Shown here: in pieces, positions 8,936 to 17,482 of the stretch
Layout: each line of letters starts with the position of its first letter
How positions within the stretch are numbered: position 1 is the stretch's first letter
From: Tissierellia bacterium
Lineage (GTDB): Bacteria; Bacillota; Clostridia; Tissierellales; Peptoniphilaceae
Assembly: GCA_030529425.1 (NCBI GenBank)
Contig: JAUMWX010000009.1
Coordinates: forward strand, 236-50,487
DNA length: 50,252 nt
Reading direction: 5' to 3'
Position numbers and translations under genes: made by a program
The notes under the pieces: model-generated
Told to the model about the DNA's origin: nothing
Database searches by the model: none
Seen by the model: only the letters and a program-made list of their open reading frames with translations

Positions 8936-10312
8936 CTACTTAATTATTATTTTGATAAGCATTTCAACTATCCCATAATTTTTACCGTTGATAGTTATTT
9001 CATCCCCCGTTGTAGCCAAAAGTGAATATGTTCCTTTCTCAGACGATTTTACCTTTTCCAAATCATCTCCGCTCCAAACAATTTCATGTAATCTTCCATC
9101 ATTTTCTCCGGTCTTTAAAATCCCCACATATGCCTTATCCGGAAGAGTAACTCCTTTTTCGGCAAAAAATACAATTCCTTTATTTGCTTTGTAATTTTTT
9201 ACAAAAATGGTTAAATCTTTATTAGATTTATTTTGTTCAGGTTCGGGCTTTGGCTCAGGCTTCGGTTCCGGATTAGGAGCAGGGCTCGGTTTAAGTTTAT
9301 CTCCTTCATTCTGATCCATGTCATCTCTTCCGATATTTTCGTTATCATCTTTTGACTTATCATTATCTTTAGGATTTTCTTTTTTATTATCGTCATTATC
9401 CGTGATTACATCATTATGCAAATTGATCGGTCCTTCTTTTATGTCAAGATCAATTATTATATCGCTATTTTTATAATCAACGCTTTCTATATTACTTCCC
9501 TCACTATTATCCACAATAGCTCTGTACTTCGTATTATTAAGTATCAAATCCAAGTGTTTTATCCAATTTGGTATGATAATAGTATTCAGGTCGGAATTTA
9601 TTATTTCAAATTTTCCTCCTTCGGCATTTATGGTGAAAAACACATTTACCGAACTGTCTAAATTATTAAGTTTTGCAGATTTTGTATTTATTACTACAAA
9701 TCTGTTCCCGATATTTTCAACCTTATACATAACTTTTGAATCGACTCTTTCATAAATAAAAGCTGATATTATTTCTTTAAGTTGTTCTTCTCCCACCAAT
9801 TCATTCGGATTAAAATCAACATTATTCCCTATAAAGCCCATTTCTTGAATTTTGGCAATAACCGATCTGAGACCGGGATTAATCCTATCATTATCCGAAA
9901 AATTTGTATTTTCTTTGTTTGAATCCAAATTTAATACTTTTCCGATAGAATAAAAAACATGTTGTCTGTCAGGATTATAACTTAAATCATAATTATATCC
10001 ATCAGGAAAAATTTTCAATTCCTTAATTCTTTTAATTAAATTATTAAGCTCCTCCTGACCGATTTTGTCATTATCATCCAATCTTTTATCTGATAAACCC
10101 AAAATTTTACCTAAAGATACAAATAATTCTCGGTTTGTTATCATATTTTCATCCTTTTTTTCCGTACTTAATATGTTTTTATTTTCAATATTTGAATTGC
10201 CTTTATTATCATTTAATTTTCCACCATTTCTATTGATAAAATAATAGAAAAGTATTCCCATTAAAAATAATATAGTTAAAGCTATCAAAATCTTACTCTT
10301 ATTATTTTTCAT
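8936..10312 (-). CDS. Membrane-anchored extracellular protein with SLH-like segments and Pro-Glu-Lys linker
   Basis: 458 residues, family not recognised. Residues 8-26 are hydrophobic (ILIALTILFLMGILFYYFI) without a clear cleavage site or lipobox, which suggests an N-terminal anchor facing outward. Residues about 55-195 hold about two and a half SLH-like segments, with a pattern of F/L-S-D-N-D-I, a helix, PDG or GNNVDFNPNE, then a second helix; the match is degenerate, so the call is inferred. A beta-rich part follows, then an Asp/Asn/Lys-rich acidic stretch, the linker PAPNPEPKPEPKPEPEQ at about 345-361, and a compact C-terminal domain of about 95 residues. It is the first gene of a two-gene unit with the S8 protease and may tether or assist it. 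It has its own consensus promoter and Fur-like box. Confidence 0.75.
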   Translation of the reverse strand: MKNNKSKILIALTILFLMGILFYYFINRNGGKLNDNKGNSNIENKNILSTEKKDENMITNRELFVSLGKILGLSDKRLDDNDKIGQEELNNLIKRIKELKIFPDGYNYDLSYNPDRQHVFYSIGKVLNLDSNKENTNFSDNDRINPGLRSVIAKIQEMGFIGNNVDFNPNELVGEEQLKEIISAFIYERVDSKVMYKVENIGNRFVVINTKSAKLNNLDSSVNVFFTINAEGGKFEIINSDLNTIIIPNWIKHLDLILNNTKYRAIVDNSEGSNIESVDYKNSDIIIDLDIKEGPINLHNDVITDNDDNKKENPKDNDKSKDDNENIGRDDMDQNEGDKLKPSPAPNPEPKPEPKPEPEQNKSNKDLTIFVKNYKANKGIVFFAEKGVTLPDKAYVGILKTGENDGRLHEIVWSGDDLEKVKSSEKGTYSLLATTGDEITINGKNYGIVEMLIKIIIK

Positions 10313-10330
10313 ATTATCCTCTCTTCTAAT

Positions 10331-10345
10331 TGCGAATCATTCTCA
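10331..10345. promoter_or_regulatory. Fur-family-like operator over the transcription start
   Basis: TGAGAATGATTCGCA on the minus strand matches the 7-1-7 Fur-family consensus (TGATAAT-N-ATTATCA) at 11 of 14 positions. It sits about five bases downstream of the -10 box of the 10350-10377 promoter, where a repressor would block initiation. Which metal or stress regulator binds (Fur, Zur, PerR) cannot be told from one site. Confidence 0.4.
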
Positions 10346-10349
10346 TTTA

Positions 10350-10377
10350 ATTATATATTTCAATCTCCAATTGTCAA
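10350..10377 (-). promoter_or_regulatory. Consensus sigma-A promoter for the SLH-like protein/protease unit
   Basis: Both elements are perfect: TTGACA at 10377-10372 and TATAAT at 10355-10350 on the minus strand, with a 16-base spacer. The start codon at 10312 lies about 38 bases downstream of the -10. Confidence 0.85.
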
Positions 10378-10403
10378 TAAAAAATAGAATATTCTACTTT
10401 AAA

Positions 10404-10446
10404 ATATAAAAAACTTTGATAAGGATATACTTTATCCTTATCAAAG
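10404..10446 (-). terminator. Strong terminator after the ABC permease
   Basis: CTTTGATAAGGAT and its exact complement form a 13-bp stem (10446-10414) starting directly after the TAG stop at 10447-10449. The T-rich tract TTTTTTATATTTT follows. Confidence 0.88.
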
Positions 10447-12066
10447 CTATCTCAATTTAAACCTTTTAGGTCCGTATACTTTAACCAAGTAGCTGCCCAA
10501 AATTATATATAGAAAAAGAAATACCGAAAATCCTATTATAAACCATGTATTTTCTCTAAATCCAAACCCTAATATATAAATTACATAGTTGAATAAAGTA
10601 ACTACAAATGAATAAAACGGATTTTTTATTTTTAAATCATTTGTAAACGGTTGAAAGAAATAATACATAAATAAAAAGTGAAAACTATAAAATACCATAG
10701 TCGCAAGTACAGATAAAAACAGTATTCCATAACTTGAAAAATCCCTTCCCCCCAACATGTAATATATGGATAATACCGTTATAATAAGGGGAATAAATAT
10801 AAGAAAATGATATTGTAGCAGTTTTTTAAACCTAAATATTATCGCCTCTTTCAACAGTTGGGGATTAATATAGAACGCATGTCTTAAAAGCTTCTTATCC
10901 ATATTATGAAATGTAAATTTTGTATATATTTCGCTGATATATGTTGCTCTCCCCAATATCAATACCGTAAGCGGTGCATATATTATATATTCTGAAGAAA
11001 ATTTATCCAGATTGGGAATCTTGTCTTTAAATAAAAATAGTGACAAATTTGATATTATCAGAATCATAAATATTATGATTTGCCTTATATGAATTTTTCT
11101 CATAAAAACATGCTTAAATCTATGATAAAAAATCTCATTAATATATCTGATTCCGGAATATTTGGAGAAATCTCTCTTCTGTTTATTAATTTTTCCTTCC
11201 TTGACTGTGACATCAATCTCTCTTGATGATTGTTGTATCTCGTTAAAATTCTTCATATCTACGGATTTCAAAGTATCATATGTCACAGTCTCCAAAATTT
11301 TTCCTCTTGCATCTATAAAAATAGAAAGGGTGCCAAAAAATATCCCTATTATCATGGGAAAAATTCCAAAGAATACGGAGTAATCAATTTTCGAATCAAA
11401 ATATGAATGAAACACATTGACGCCTATGAATAGAGCCAATGAAACTGCTAAAATAATCAAATTATACTTATTTTTCTTATCTAAATTATTTTTCATTAAG
11501 TACATATATACTTCTTTAAAAAACATTCTCAATCCTATATTTAAAATTGCAAATCCCAAAATTCCAATTATGCCGAATGATATTTCTCTAAACAATAATC
11601 CTCCAACTATCGCCAATCCGAAAAGTTTCGGGACATATATTTTTATGTCATGTGCAAAATAAAAATCTCTGGGTTTTATCCCAAGTGTTTTTATTAAAAT
11701 ATATTTGTTGAAATCCGCACTCAAATATTCTGTTCCGTTCACAATGGTACTTACAAAAAGCATTATCGTTACCAAAATAAATGTCGATTGATTTGTTAAT
11801 GTAATTTCTTTTCTAATTCCAAAGTTCATGCTTTGTTCAGCTAAACCGATTATATACAAATAAAAAAACAGATTTGTTACGATTGCACCCAAAAACTTGT
11901 ATATAACCGATAAGGGAAATATCCAATCGATTATAAATTTTGCTCTAAAAATTCTGTTTTTAACCAATTTTCCAATTATAGGCAATTTTTGAAAATAGTA
12001 AAAGAACCCATTATAGGCTTCAAGAAAACTTTTTTCTATAATTATTGATAATGCACTAAACATCAT
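10447..12066 (-). CDS. ABC transporter permease, ABC-2-like multi-spanning protein
   Basis: 539-residue integral membrane protein with about ten hydrophobic segments spread over two halves, separated by a basic cytosolic loop around residues 265-310. It is the membrane partner of the ATPase encoded just upstream: the genes overlap by 11 bases (12056-12066). It carries no ATP-binding motifs of its own. The long two-half layout resembles bacteriocin, lantibiotic or antibiotic efflux permeases paired with a short ATPase, but nothing in the sequence fixes the substrate. The start may be the second ATG at 12063, which is better spaced from the GGAGG inside the ATPase gene. A strong terminator follows immediately. 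Confidence 0.8.
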   Translation of the reverse strand: MMFSALSIIIEKSFLEAYNGFFYYFQKLPIIGKLVKNRIFRAKFIIDWIFPLSVIYKFLGAIVTNLFFYLYIIGLAEQSMNFGIRKEITLTNQSTFILVTIMLFVSTIVNGTEYLSADFNKYILIKTLGIKPRDFYFAHDIKIYVPKLFGLAIVGGLLFREISFGIIGILGFAILNIGLRMFFKEVYMYLMKNNLDKKNKYNLIILAVSLALFIGVNVFHSYFDSKIDYSVFFGIFPMIIGIFFGTLSIFIDARGKILETVTYDTLKSVDMKNFNEIQQSSREIDVTVKEGKINKQKRDFSKYSGIRYINEIFYHRFKHVFMRKIHIRQIIIFMILIISNLSLFLFKDKIPNLDKFSSEYIIYAPLTVLILGRATYISEIYTKFTFHNMDKKLLRHAFYINPQLLKEAIIFRFKKLLQYHFLIFIPLIITVLSIYYMLGGRDFSSYGILFLSVLATMVFYSFHFLFMYYFFQPFTNDLKIKNPFYSFVVTLFNYVIYILGFGFRENTWFIIGFSVFLFLYIILGSYLVKVYGPKRFKLR

Positions 12067-12748
12067 TTTCCTCCATTAATGCATCAATAATTTTTTCTTC
12101 AAAATTTTCATTATCTTCAAGTTTTTCCAAGGAATTAAATTTACCGTCATGCAAAAGTACTATTTCGTCACATAAATCTTTTGCCAATTCCAATATATGA
12201 GTAGAAAGAATTATGATATTATCTTTTTTTAATTTTTTTAGAATTTTCTTTATTTCAATAGCCATAATAACATCGATAGAAGTAAGAGGCTCATCCAAAA
12301 GCAATATTTTTTTCTCTCCGATAACAATACATAAAAGAGAAATTTTGCTCTTCATTCCATGTGAATAATCCTTGATAAGTCTATGTCTGTCATCTTCTGA
12401 AAAACTCATCTGATCAAGGTATTCATCAGGATCTTCTCCCGGACTGTTAATATCAATAAAAAATTTAATGAACTCATAACCTGTCAAAAACTCCGGCAAA
12501 ATATTCTCGGAAAACATCATTCCAACATCTTCCACTCTAATATCTAACACTTTTTCATTATCGGCAAGGAAAATTTCTCCTCCATCTTTTTTTAGTTCTT
12601 TATAGACTATATTAAAAAATGTAGTTTTCCCGGATCCGTTTCTTCCGAGCAAACCGTAAATTTTACCCGATTCAAACTCATAGCTTGCCCCTTTTAACAC
12701 CTTTTTATCCTGAAAATTTTTTTCTAAATTATTAACTACCAGTTTCAC
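12056..12748 (-). CDS. ABC transporter ATP-binding protein (GTG start)
   Basis: 230-residue single-domain ATPase that powers the adjacent permease. The P-loop is GLLGRNGSGKTTFF (about residues 32-45). The signature is atypical, SHGMKSK in place of LSGGQ, as often seen in CcmA/drug-exporter-type ATPases. Walker B is ILLLDEPLTSID, and the switch His is in ILSTHILE. Translation starts at GTG (12748), five bases after AAGGAGG; no upstream ATG fits. Its own promoter lies at 12772-12799, so this is a two-gene operon of about 2.3 kb. No regulator is encoded nearby. Confidence 0.88.
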   Translation of the reverse strand: MKLVVNNLEKNFQDKKVLKGASYEFESGKIYGLLGRNGSGKTTFFNIVYKELKKDGGEIFLADNEKVLDIRVEDVGMMFSENILPEFLTGYEFIKFFIDINSPGEDPDEYLDQMSFSEDDRHRLIKDYSHGMKSKISLLCIVIGEKKILLLDEPLTSIDVIMAIEIKKILKKLKKDNIIILSTHILELAKDLCDEIVLLHDGKFNSLEKLEDNENFEEKIIDALMEENDV

Positions 12749-12771
12749 AGTTTCCTCCTTGTTATAGTACT

Positions 12772-12799
12772 ATTATAGCGTATTAGTTATTTAATACAA
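12772..12799 (-). promoter_or_regulatory. Promoter of the two-gene ABC operon, with overlapping palindrome
   Basis: TTGTAT (12799-12794), a 16-base spacer and TATAAT (12777-12772) on the minus strand. The 10-bp perfect palindrome ATAGTACTAT (12763-12772) abuts the -10 on its downstream side and could be an operator. Confidence 0.7.
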
Positions 12800-12805
12800 T
12801 ATCCT

Positions 12806-12836
12806 GTAAAAATTGCCCTCAAATTTTTATTTGAGG
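12806..12836 (-). terminator. Weak terminator after hprK
   Basis: CCTCAAAT and ATTTGAGG form an 8-bp stem with a four-base loop (12836-12817). The following GCAATTTTTA has a T run only after four other bases, so termination may be partial. Confidence 0.55.
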
Positions 12837-12846
12837 ACATTATCAT

Positions 12847-13770
12847 TTATTTCTTATTAAGTTCGTTGAAAAGCCTTGTAGTGAGCTCCAACGCGGAATT
12901 ATATCCCAATTTTTTCTGTCTGTTATTTCTTGTAGCTACCTCTATAATCATCGCGATATTTCTTCCCGGTTTTACCGGTACCGTAAGTTTAGGAACCCTG
13001 ACATCCAAAATATAATCAAAATCTTCATCTAATCCAAGTCTGTCGTATTCCTTATTTTCGTCCCAATCTTCCAACTCTATTACCAGGTCTATACTTGTTT
13101 GTGTCTTAACTGAACCTACCCCATACAGTCTTCTGATATCAAGTATTCCTATCCCTCGAATCTCCATAAAATGCCTTATATTTTCAGGACTTCTTCCATA
13201 TAAATGTTCGTCAATCTTCTTTATTTCAACTACATCATCCGCAACCAATCTATGACCTCTGATTATCAGATCAAGCCCGGTTTCAGATTTTCCTACGGAA
13301 GATTTCCCCTTTATTAAAACTCCCGAACCGTAAATCTCCATCAAACCTGCATGTATACTGATTTCATCCGCCAAGTAATCTTCAAGTGCGGAACCAAGTT
13401 TTCCGATAAGTTTTGTAGTTTCATACTTGGATCTTAAAATTGTTTTATTGTAATAATTTGCTAAATCTAAAATATCCTGAGTTACATGTCTGTCATGAGA
13501 AAAAATTATACAAGGTATTTCGTATGACAATATTCCTCTGAATCTTTCATATCTGTCCTTTGGTGTCAAAGACATATAGTAAGTATACTCTACATTCCCT
13601 ATTACCTGAATTCTCTTATATGGAAACTCATCCATAAATCCTGTTAACTGTAATCCGGGTCTGTTAACATTTTTATTTGAAATTACTATGTCCTCAAAAT
13701 CCGTGCTAGGCATAACAACTTCTAAGTTCAATTTTTTAACCAATTCGGCTAATTTCACATGTTTTTCCAT
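12847..13770 (-). CDS. hprK: HPr kinase/phosphorylase
   Basis: Bifunctional enzyme that phosphorylates and dephosphorylates HPr at Ser46 in carbon catabolite control. 307 residues from ATG 13770, the usual family size. The N-terminal half is the regulatory domain. The C-terminal catalytic domain has the P-loop GKSSVGKSE followed by GLDLIIRGHRLVADDVVEI, and the family signature EIRGIGILDIRRLYGVGSV. An upstream in-frame ATG at 13815 would add 15 residues but lacks a ribosome site, whereas GGGGGT precedes 13770 at good distance. The start lies one base after the uvrC stop, indicating translational coupling. Placement downstream of uvrC is a local arrangement; a PTS is not seen in the window. Confidence 0.95.
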   Translation of the reverse strand: MEKHVKLAELVKKLNLEVVMPSTDFEDIVISNKNVNRPGLQLTGFMDEFPYKRIQVIGNVEYTYYMSLTPKDRYERFRGILSYEIPCIIFSHDRHVTQDILDLANYYNKTILRSKYETTKLIGKLGSALEDYLADEISIHAGLMEIYGSGVLIKGKSSVGKSETGLDLIIRGHRLVADDVVEIKKIDEHLYGRSPENIRHFMEIRGIGILDIRRLYGVGSVKTQTSIDLVIELEDWDENKEYDRLGLDEDFDYILDVRVPKLTVPVKPGRNIAMIIEVATRNNRQKKLGYNSALELTTRLFNELNKK

Positions 13771-13771
13771 T

Positions 13772-15598
13772 TTACCCCCTGAAATACTTGAAGATGTTAT
13801 TTGCAACCTCTTCATTTATTCCATCACATTTTTTTAATTCTTCAACGCTCGCACTTTTTATTTCCTTTATGCTCCTGAAATGCCTCAATAAATTCTCAGC
13901 TCTTTTTTTGCCTACCCCTTTTATTTCATTAAGCTGGGATTCAAACATTTTTTTATTTCTTAAAACATTGTGATAATTGATAGCAAATCTGTGAACCTCT
14001 TCCTGAATTTCATACAAAAATCTGTAAATAGCAGTATTCTTTTCAAGAACTATTTCTTTATTGTCAAGTATGATTCCCTTCGTCTTATGCCTGTCGTCTT
14101 TAAATAAACCGATAACTTTTATGTCCAAATTAAACTTTTTCAAAACAGACAATGCGATGTTGACCTGACCTTTTCCGCCATCCATTATTATTAAGTCAGG
14201 CTTTTTGCCAAATCCCGCCACGCTATCCGAATTAACCATTTTGGTGAATCTTCGAGTCAAAACCTCTTCCAAAGACCCATAATCATCGGGGCCTTCGATT
14301 GTTTTTATCTTAAATTTTCTATACTCTTTTAGTGCTTTTTTACCATCCTCATAAACAATCATGGAACCTACGGAATCCACTCCTGAAATATTTGAAATAT
14401 CATATGACTCAATTCTGCGAATTGATGATATCCCTAAAGTTTTTTCAAGATTCCTCAATCCCAAATTTTTATTTCTTTCTCTTTCATCTAAATTTCTCAA
14501 AAATTCCAACATCATCTTTTGAGCATTTTGGTATGCCATATTTACAAGCTCTTTTTTATCCCCTCTCTGAGGAACTCTGATATTTACCTTTTTTCCCTTT
14601 TTATCGGACAACAAATTTTCTAAAATACTGTTATCACCGGGTTTTACTTGCACAAGTATCTCATTTGGAATAAATGAGATATCTATATAAAACTGTTTCA
14701 TAAAAGAATCTATGATTTCTTCATCAATATCGTTAAAATTATTTTCAAGAATAAAATGCTCCCTATCTATAATTTTCCCGTCTCTCATGAAAAACACTTG
14801 TATAGTGGCATAATTTCTCATTTTAAACATCGCTATTATATCGAAATCGGTTGAGTTTATGTTGGTAACTTTTTGCCTCTCCATTAAATTGTAAACTGAG
14901 TTTATACTGTCTCTATATTGTGCCGCTTTTTCAAAGTTCAACTCCTTGGATGCCCTACCCATCTCAACAGTTAAATAATCGACAATTTTCTCATGTTTCC
15001 CGCCGAGAAATTCTTTTACTTTTGCGATATTTTCCATATATAGATTTTCATCCGCTCTTCCCACACAGGGTGCGTCACACATCCCTATAAAATAACTCAA
15101 ACATGGTCTTTTAAGACTTTGTCCCTTATCAAAATTCAAATTGCAATTTCTTATCTTAAATATTTTCCTAAGCAAATCAATAATATCATTTACGGCAAAT
15201 GCATTTGGATATGGTCCGAAATACTGATTCGAATCATTCTTTACTTTTCTCACTTTTTCGATTCTCGGAAACCTTTCATTCGTAATCATTATATAGGGAT
15301 ATTGCTTATCGTCCCTTAAAAGAATATTGTAATGGGGTCTGTGCTCCTTTATAAAATTCGACTCCAAAACCAAAGCTTCCACTTCATTTTCTACAATAAT
15401 GTATTCAAAATGGTCAATTTTCTCAACCATTTTCACAATTTTCATCGACTTGTTCTGATCACTGTTAAAATATGATCTCACTCTGTTTTTTAGATTCTTT
15501 GCTTTACCGACATAGATAATTTCATTGTTTGAATCTTTCATCAAGTAGACCCCGGGCTTATCCGGGAGTCTGCTCAACTCATATTTGAAATCTTTCAT
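13772..15598 (-). CDS. uvrC: UvrABC excinuclease subunit C
   Basis: Makes both incisions flanking DNA lesions after UvrAB damage recognition. 608 residues, full length. The N-terminal GIY-YIG nuclease domain has PGVYLMKD and IIYVGKAKNLKNRVRSYF (residues about 14-45). A Cys cluster, with RPCLSYFIGMCDAPC at about 165, is followed by a UVR helical pair around residues 200-235. Next comes the RNase H-like endonuclease domain, with ESYDISNISG and LIIMDGGKGQVN. The C-terminus has helix-hairpin-helix motifs (IKGVGKKRAENLLRHF). The start ATG overlaps the TAA of the aminopeptidase gene by one base, and the stop is one base from hprK, so all three are coupled. Confidence 0.97.
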   Translation of the reverse strand: MKDFKYELSRLPDKPGVYLMKDSNNEIIYVGKAKNLKNRVRSYFNSDQNKSMKIVKMVEKIDHFEYIIVENEVEALVLESNFIKEHRPHYNILLRDDKQYPYIMITNERFPRIEKVRKVKNDSNQYFGPYPNAFAVNDIIDLLRKIFKIRNCNLNFDKGQSLKRPCLSYFIGMCDAPCVGRADENLYMENIAKVKEFLGGKHEKIVDYLTVEMGRASKELNFEKAAQYRDSINSVYNLMERQKVTNINSTDFDIIAMFKMRNYATIQVFFMRDGKIIDREHFILENNFNDIDEEIIDSFMKQFYIDISFIPNEILVQVKPGDNSILENLLSDKKGKKVNIRVPQRGDKKELVNMAYQNAQKMMLEFLRNLDERERNKNLGLRNLEKTLGISSIRRIESYDISNISGVDSVGSMIVYEDGKKALKEYRKFKIKTIEGPDDYGSLEEVLTRRFTKMVNSDSVAGFGKKPDLIIMDGGKGQVNIALSVLKKFNLDIKVIGLFKDDRHKTKGIILDNKEIVLEKNTAIYRFLYEIQEEVHRFAINYHNVLRNKKMFESQLNEIKGVGKKRAENLLRHFRSIKEIKSASVEELKKCDGINEEVANNIFKYFRG

Positions 15599-17355
15599 TA
15601 TATTTCTTTCGTTATCATTTCAAGATATTCAAGTTCACTTCCGGCAAGAGAATCTTCAAGCCTTTTTCTGCATTCCTTGTTGTAATTATTCAACCACTCA
15701 ATTTCAGAATCGTCCAAAAGATATCTTTTTACAGGTCTCGTATCTATAGGAACATAAGAAAAAGGCTCCAATTCCAAAAATCCTTCTTTTTCAGATTTTT
15801 TCACAAATACAATATTTTCTATTCTTATACCGTGACTCCCCTCTATATAGATTCCCGGTTCTATCGAAAATACCATGCCCTCTTCCAAAGAAACTCCCTG
15901 ATCTCTTCTTGATATGCTCATAGGTCCCTCATGCACTCCAAGTACAAATCCGACACCATGCCCCGTACCGTGATTGAAATCCAATCCTTCCTTTAAGATT
16001 GGATATCTACATACAGAATCCAAAAACATTCCGGTTGTTCCTTTTGTGAATTTTGCAGACATCGCAGATATATGTCCCTTTAAAACCAATGTATAATGAG
16101 TTCTTTCGTCATCAGTCAAATCTCCCAATGCCAAAACTCTTGTGATATCCGTTGTACCTTCCAAGTAATGCCCACCGCTGTCTACCAAATACAAACCTCT
16201 TTTTTTCAGCACTTTAGGTTCTCCCTTATTCGGGTCATAATGAGGCATTGCCGCATTTTCTCCATATGCGGATATGGTTTCAAAGCTAGGCTCAAGGAAG
16301 TTTTCCTCTTCATTTCTTAGATCCAATAATTTATTGGAAGCCATAACTTCATTTATATTGCCTGTAGAAACTCCCGTTTCAACCCAATTGAAGAATCTGA
16401 CAAGCGCTCTCGCATCTTTGTTGAAAGCCTTTTTGGAATTGGCAATCTCTACATCATTTTTCAAAGCTTTCATCAAAGTAGTAAGATTTGTTCCCTTTTG
16501 AATTTTTACATTTTTATTGATTTGTTTATACAATTTCACATTAGTTCTTGTCGGATCTAAAAATATGGTATTTTGACCTTTAATTTCATTTACAACTTGG
16601 TATATATGATCATATTCATAAACATCAATATCATTTTCATTCAAATAGCTTAATACTTCTTCATCCAGCTTATTCGGATTAATAAATAGGCTTGCCTTTT
16701 CTTTTGATACAAGTGCAAAAGAAATAAATACCGGTGTAGCATAAATATCGTTACCTCTCAGATTATACAAATATGCAATATCTTCCAATGCTCCTATAAA
16801 AACATAATCCAAGTCACGATCTTTCATCATAGCTCTGAGAACTTCCAATTTTTGTTTTATAGATGCCCCCGTATACTTTTCATCAAATATAAACACTTCA
16901 TCCTTAGGCAATTCCGGTCTATCCTTCCAAATTTCGGAAATATAGTCTACATCTGTTATCAATAATCTGTCGCCGAATTTTTCCGTAAATGTAGTATATT
17001 GACTCAAAGATAAACATTTTCCGTCGAATGCCACTTTTCCGAAACTCGGTACTTCATTAACTATGAATTCTGTATAATCTATATCTTCACCCATTCTATA
17101 TAGTTTAAATGGAGTGTTTTTCAACTCTTTTTCCGCTTGTACAAAATATCTTCCGTCAGTCCAAAGCCCGGCCTTTTCCATAGTAACTACAGCTGTTCCC
17201 GCAGAACCGGTAAATCCCGATATAAATTCTCTGGTTTTATAATAATCAGGTAAATACTCTGACTGGTGAGGATCTGATGTAGGAATTATATAAGCATCAA
17301 TCTTTCTGTCAGACATCATTTTTCTTAAATTTTCAACTCTTTCAAAAATGTCCAT
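15598..17355 (-). CDS. pepP: Xaa-Pro aminopeptidase (M24B family)
   Basis: Cytosolic metallopeptidase releasing N-terminal residues ahead of proline. 585 residues in the three-domain layout of long aminopeptidase P: two creatinase-like N-terminal domains (about 1-300) and the pita-bread catalytic domain (about 310-525), plus a C-terminal extension (about 530-585). Metal ligands are all present: Asp392 (VDSGG), Asp403 (TTDITR), His466 (HGTGHGVGF), Glu499 (SIEPG) and Glu513 (RIENI). ATG 17355 is preceded by AAGGGGG. It is the first gene of a coupled pepP-uvrC-hprK unit; the shared 17356-17482 gap also serves ychF. It fits peptide-based nutrition, in line with the secreted protease. Confidence 0.94.
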   Translation of the reverse strand: MDIFERVENLRKMMSDRKIDAYIIPTSDPHQSEYLPDYYKTREFISGFTGSAGTAVVTMEKAGLWTDGRYFVQAEKELKNTPFKLYRMGEDIDYTEFIVNEVPSFGKVAFDGKCLSLSQYTTFTEKFGDRLLITDVDYISEIWKDRPELPKDEVFIFDEKYTGASIKQKLEVLRAMMKDRDLDYVFIGALEDIAYLYNLRGNDIYATPVFISFALVSKEKASLFINPNKLDEEVLSYLNENDIDVYEYDHIYQVVNEIKGQNTIFLDPTRTNVKLYKQINKNVKIQKGTNLTTLMKALKNDVEIANSKKAFNKDARALVRFFNWVETGVSTGNINEVMASNKLLDLRNEEENFLEPSFETISAYGENAAMPHYDPNKGEPKVLKKRGLYLVDSGGHYLEGTTDITRVLALGDLTDDERTHYTLVLKGHISAMSAKFTKGTTGMFLDSVCRYPILKEGLDFNHGTGHGVGFVLGVHEGPMSISRRDQGVSLEEGMVFSIEPGIYIEGSHGIRIENIVFVKKSEKEGFLELEPFSYVPIDTRPVKRYLLDDSEIEWLNNYNKECRKRLEDSLAGSELEYLEMITKEI

Positions 17356-17417
17356 AATTTTCCCCCTTATTTCATATACTCTATAATATCAAATTTTATC
17401 ATAAATACATAGATATA

Positions 17418-17446
17418 TTGATATTACACATCTTTTAGCTTATAAT
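17418..17446 (+). promoter_or_regulatory. Promoter of ychF
   Basis: TTGATA at 17418-17423, a 17-base spacer and TATAAT at 17441-17446. The ribosome site AAGGAAGG and the ATG at 17483 follow about 25-36 bases downstream. Confidence 0.8.
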
Positions 17447-17482
17447 TTTGTAAGAATAAACGAAAACTAAGGAAGGTAAAAG

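Noticed and set aside
8936-10312. Haem-binding NEAT protein, suggested by the Fur-like box
   Set aside because: No NEAT motif (such as the YxxxY haem ligand pattern) is visible in the C-terminal domain.
13771-13815. Longer hprK start at 13815
   Set aside because: No ribosome site and it would lie inside uvrC; ATG 13770 has GGGGGT upstream and gives the normal family length.
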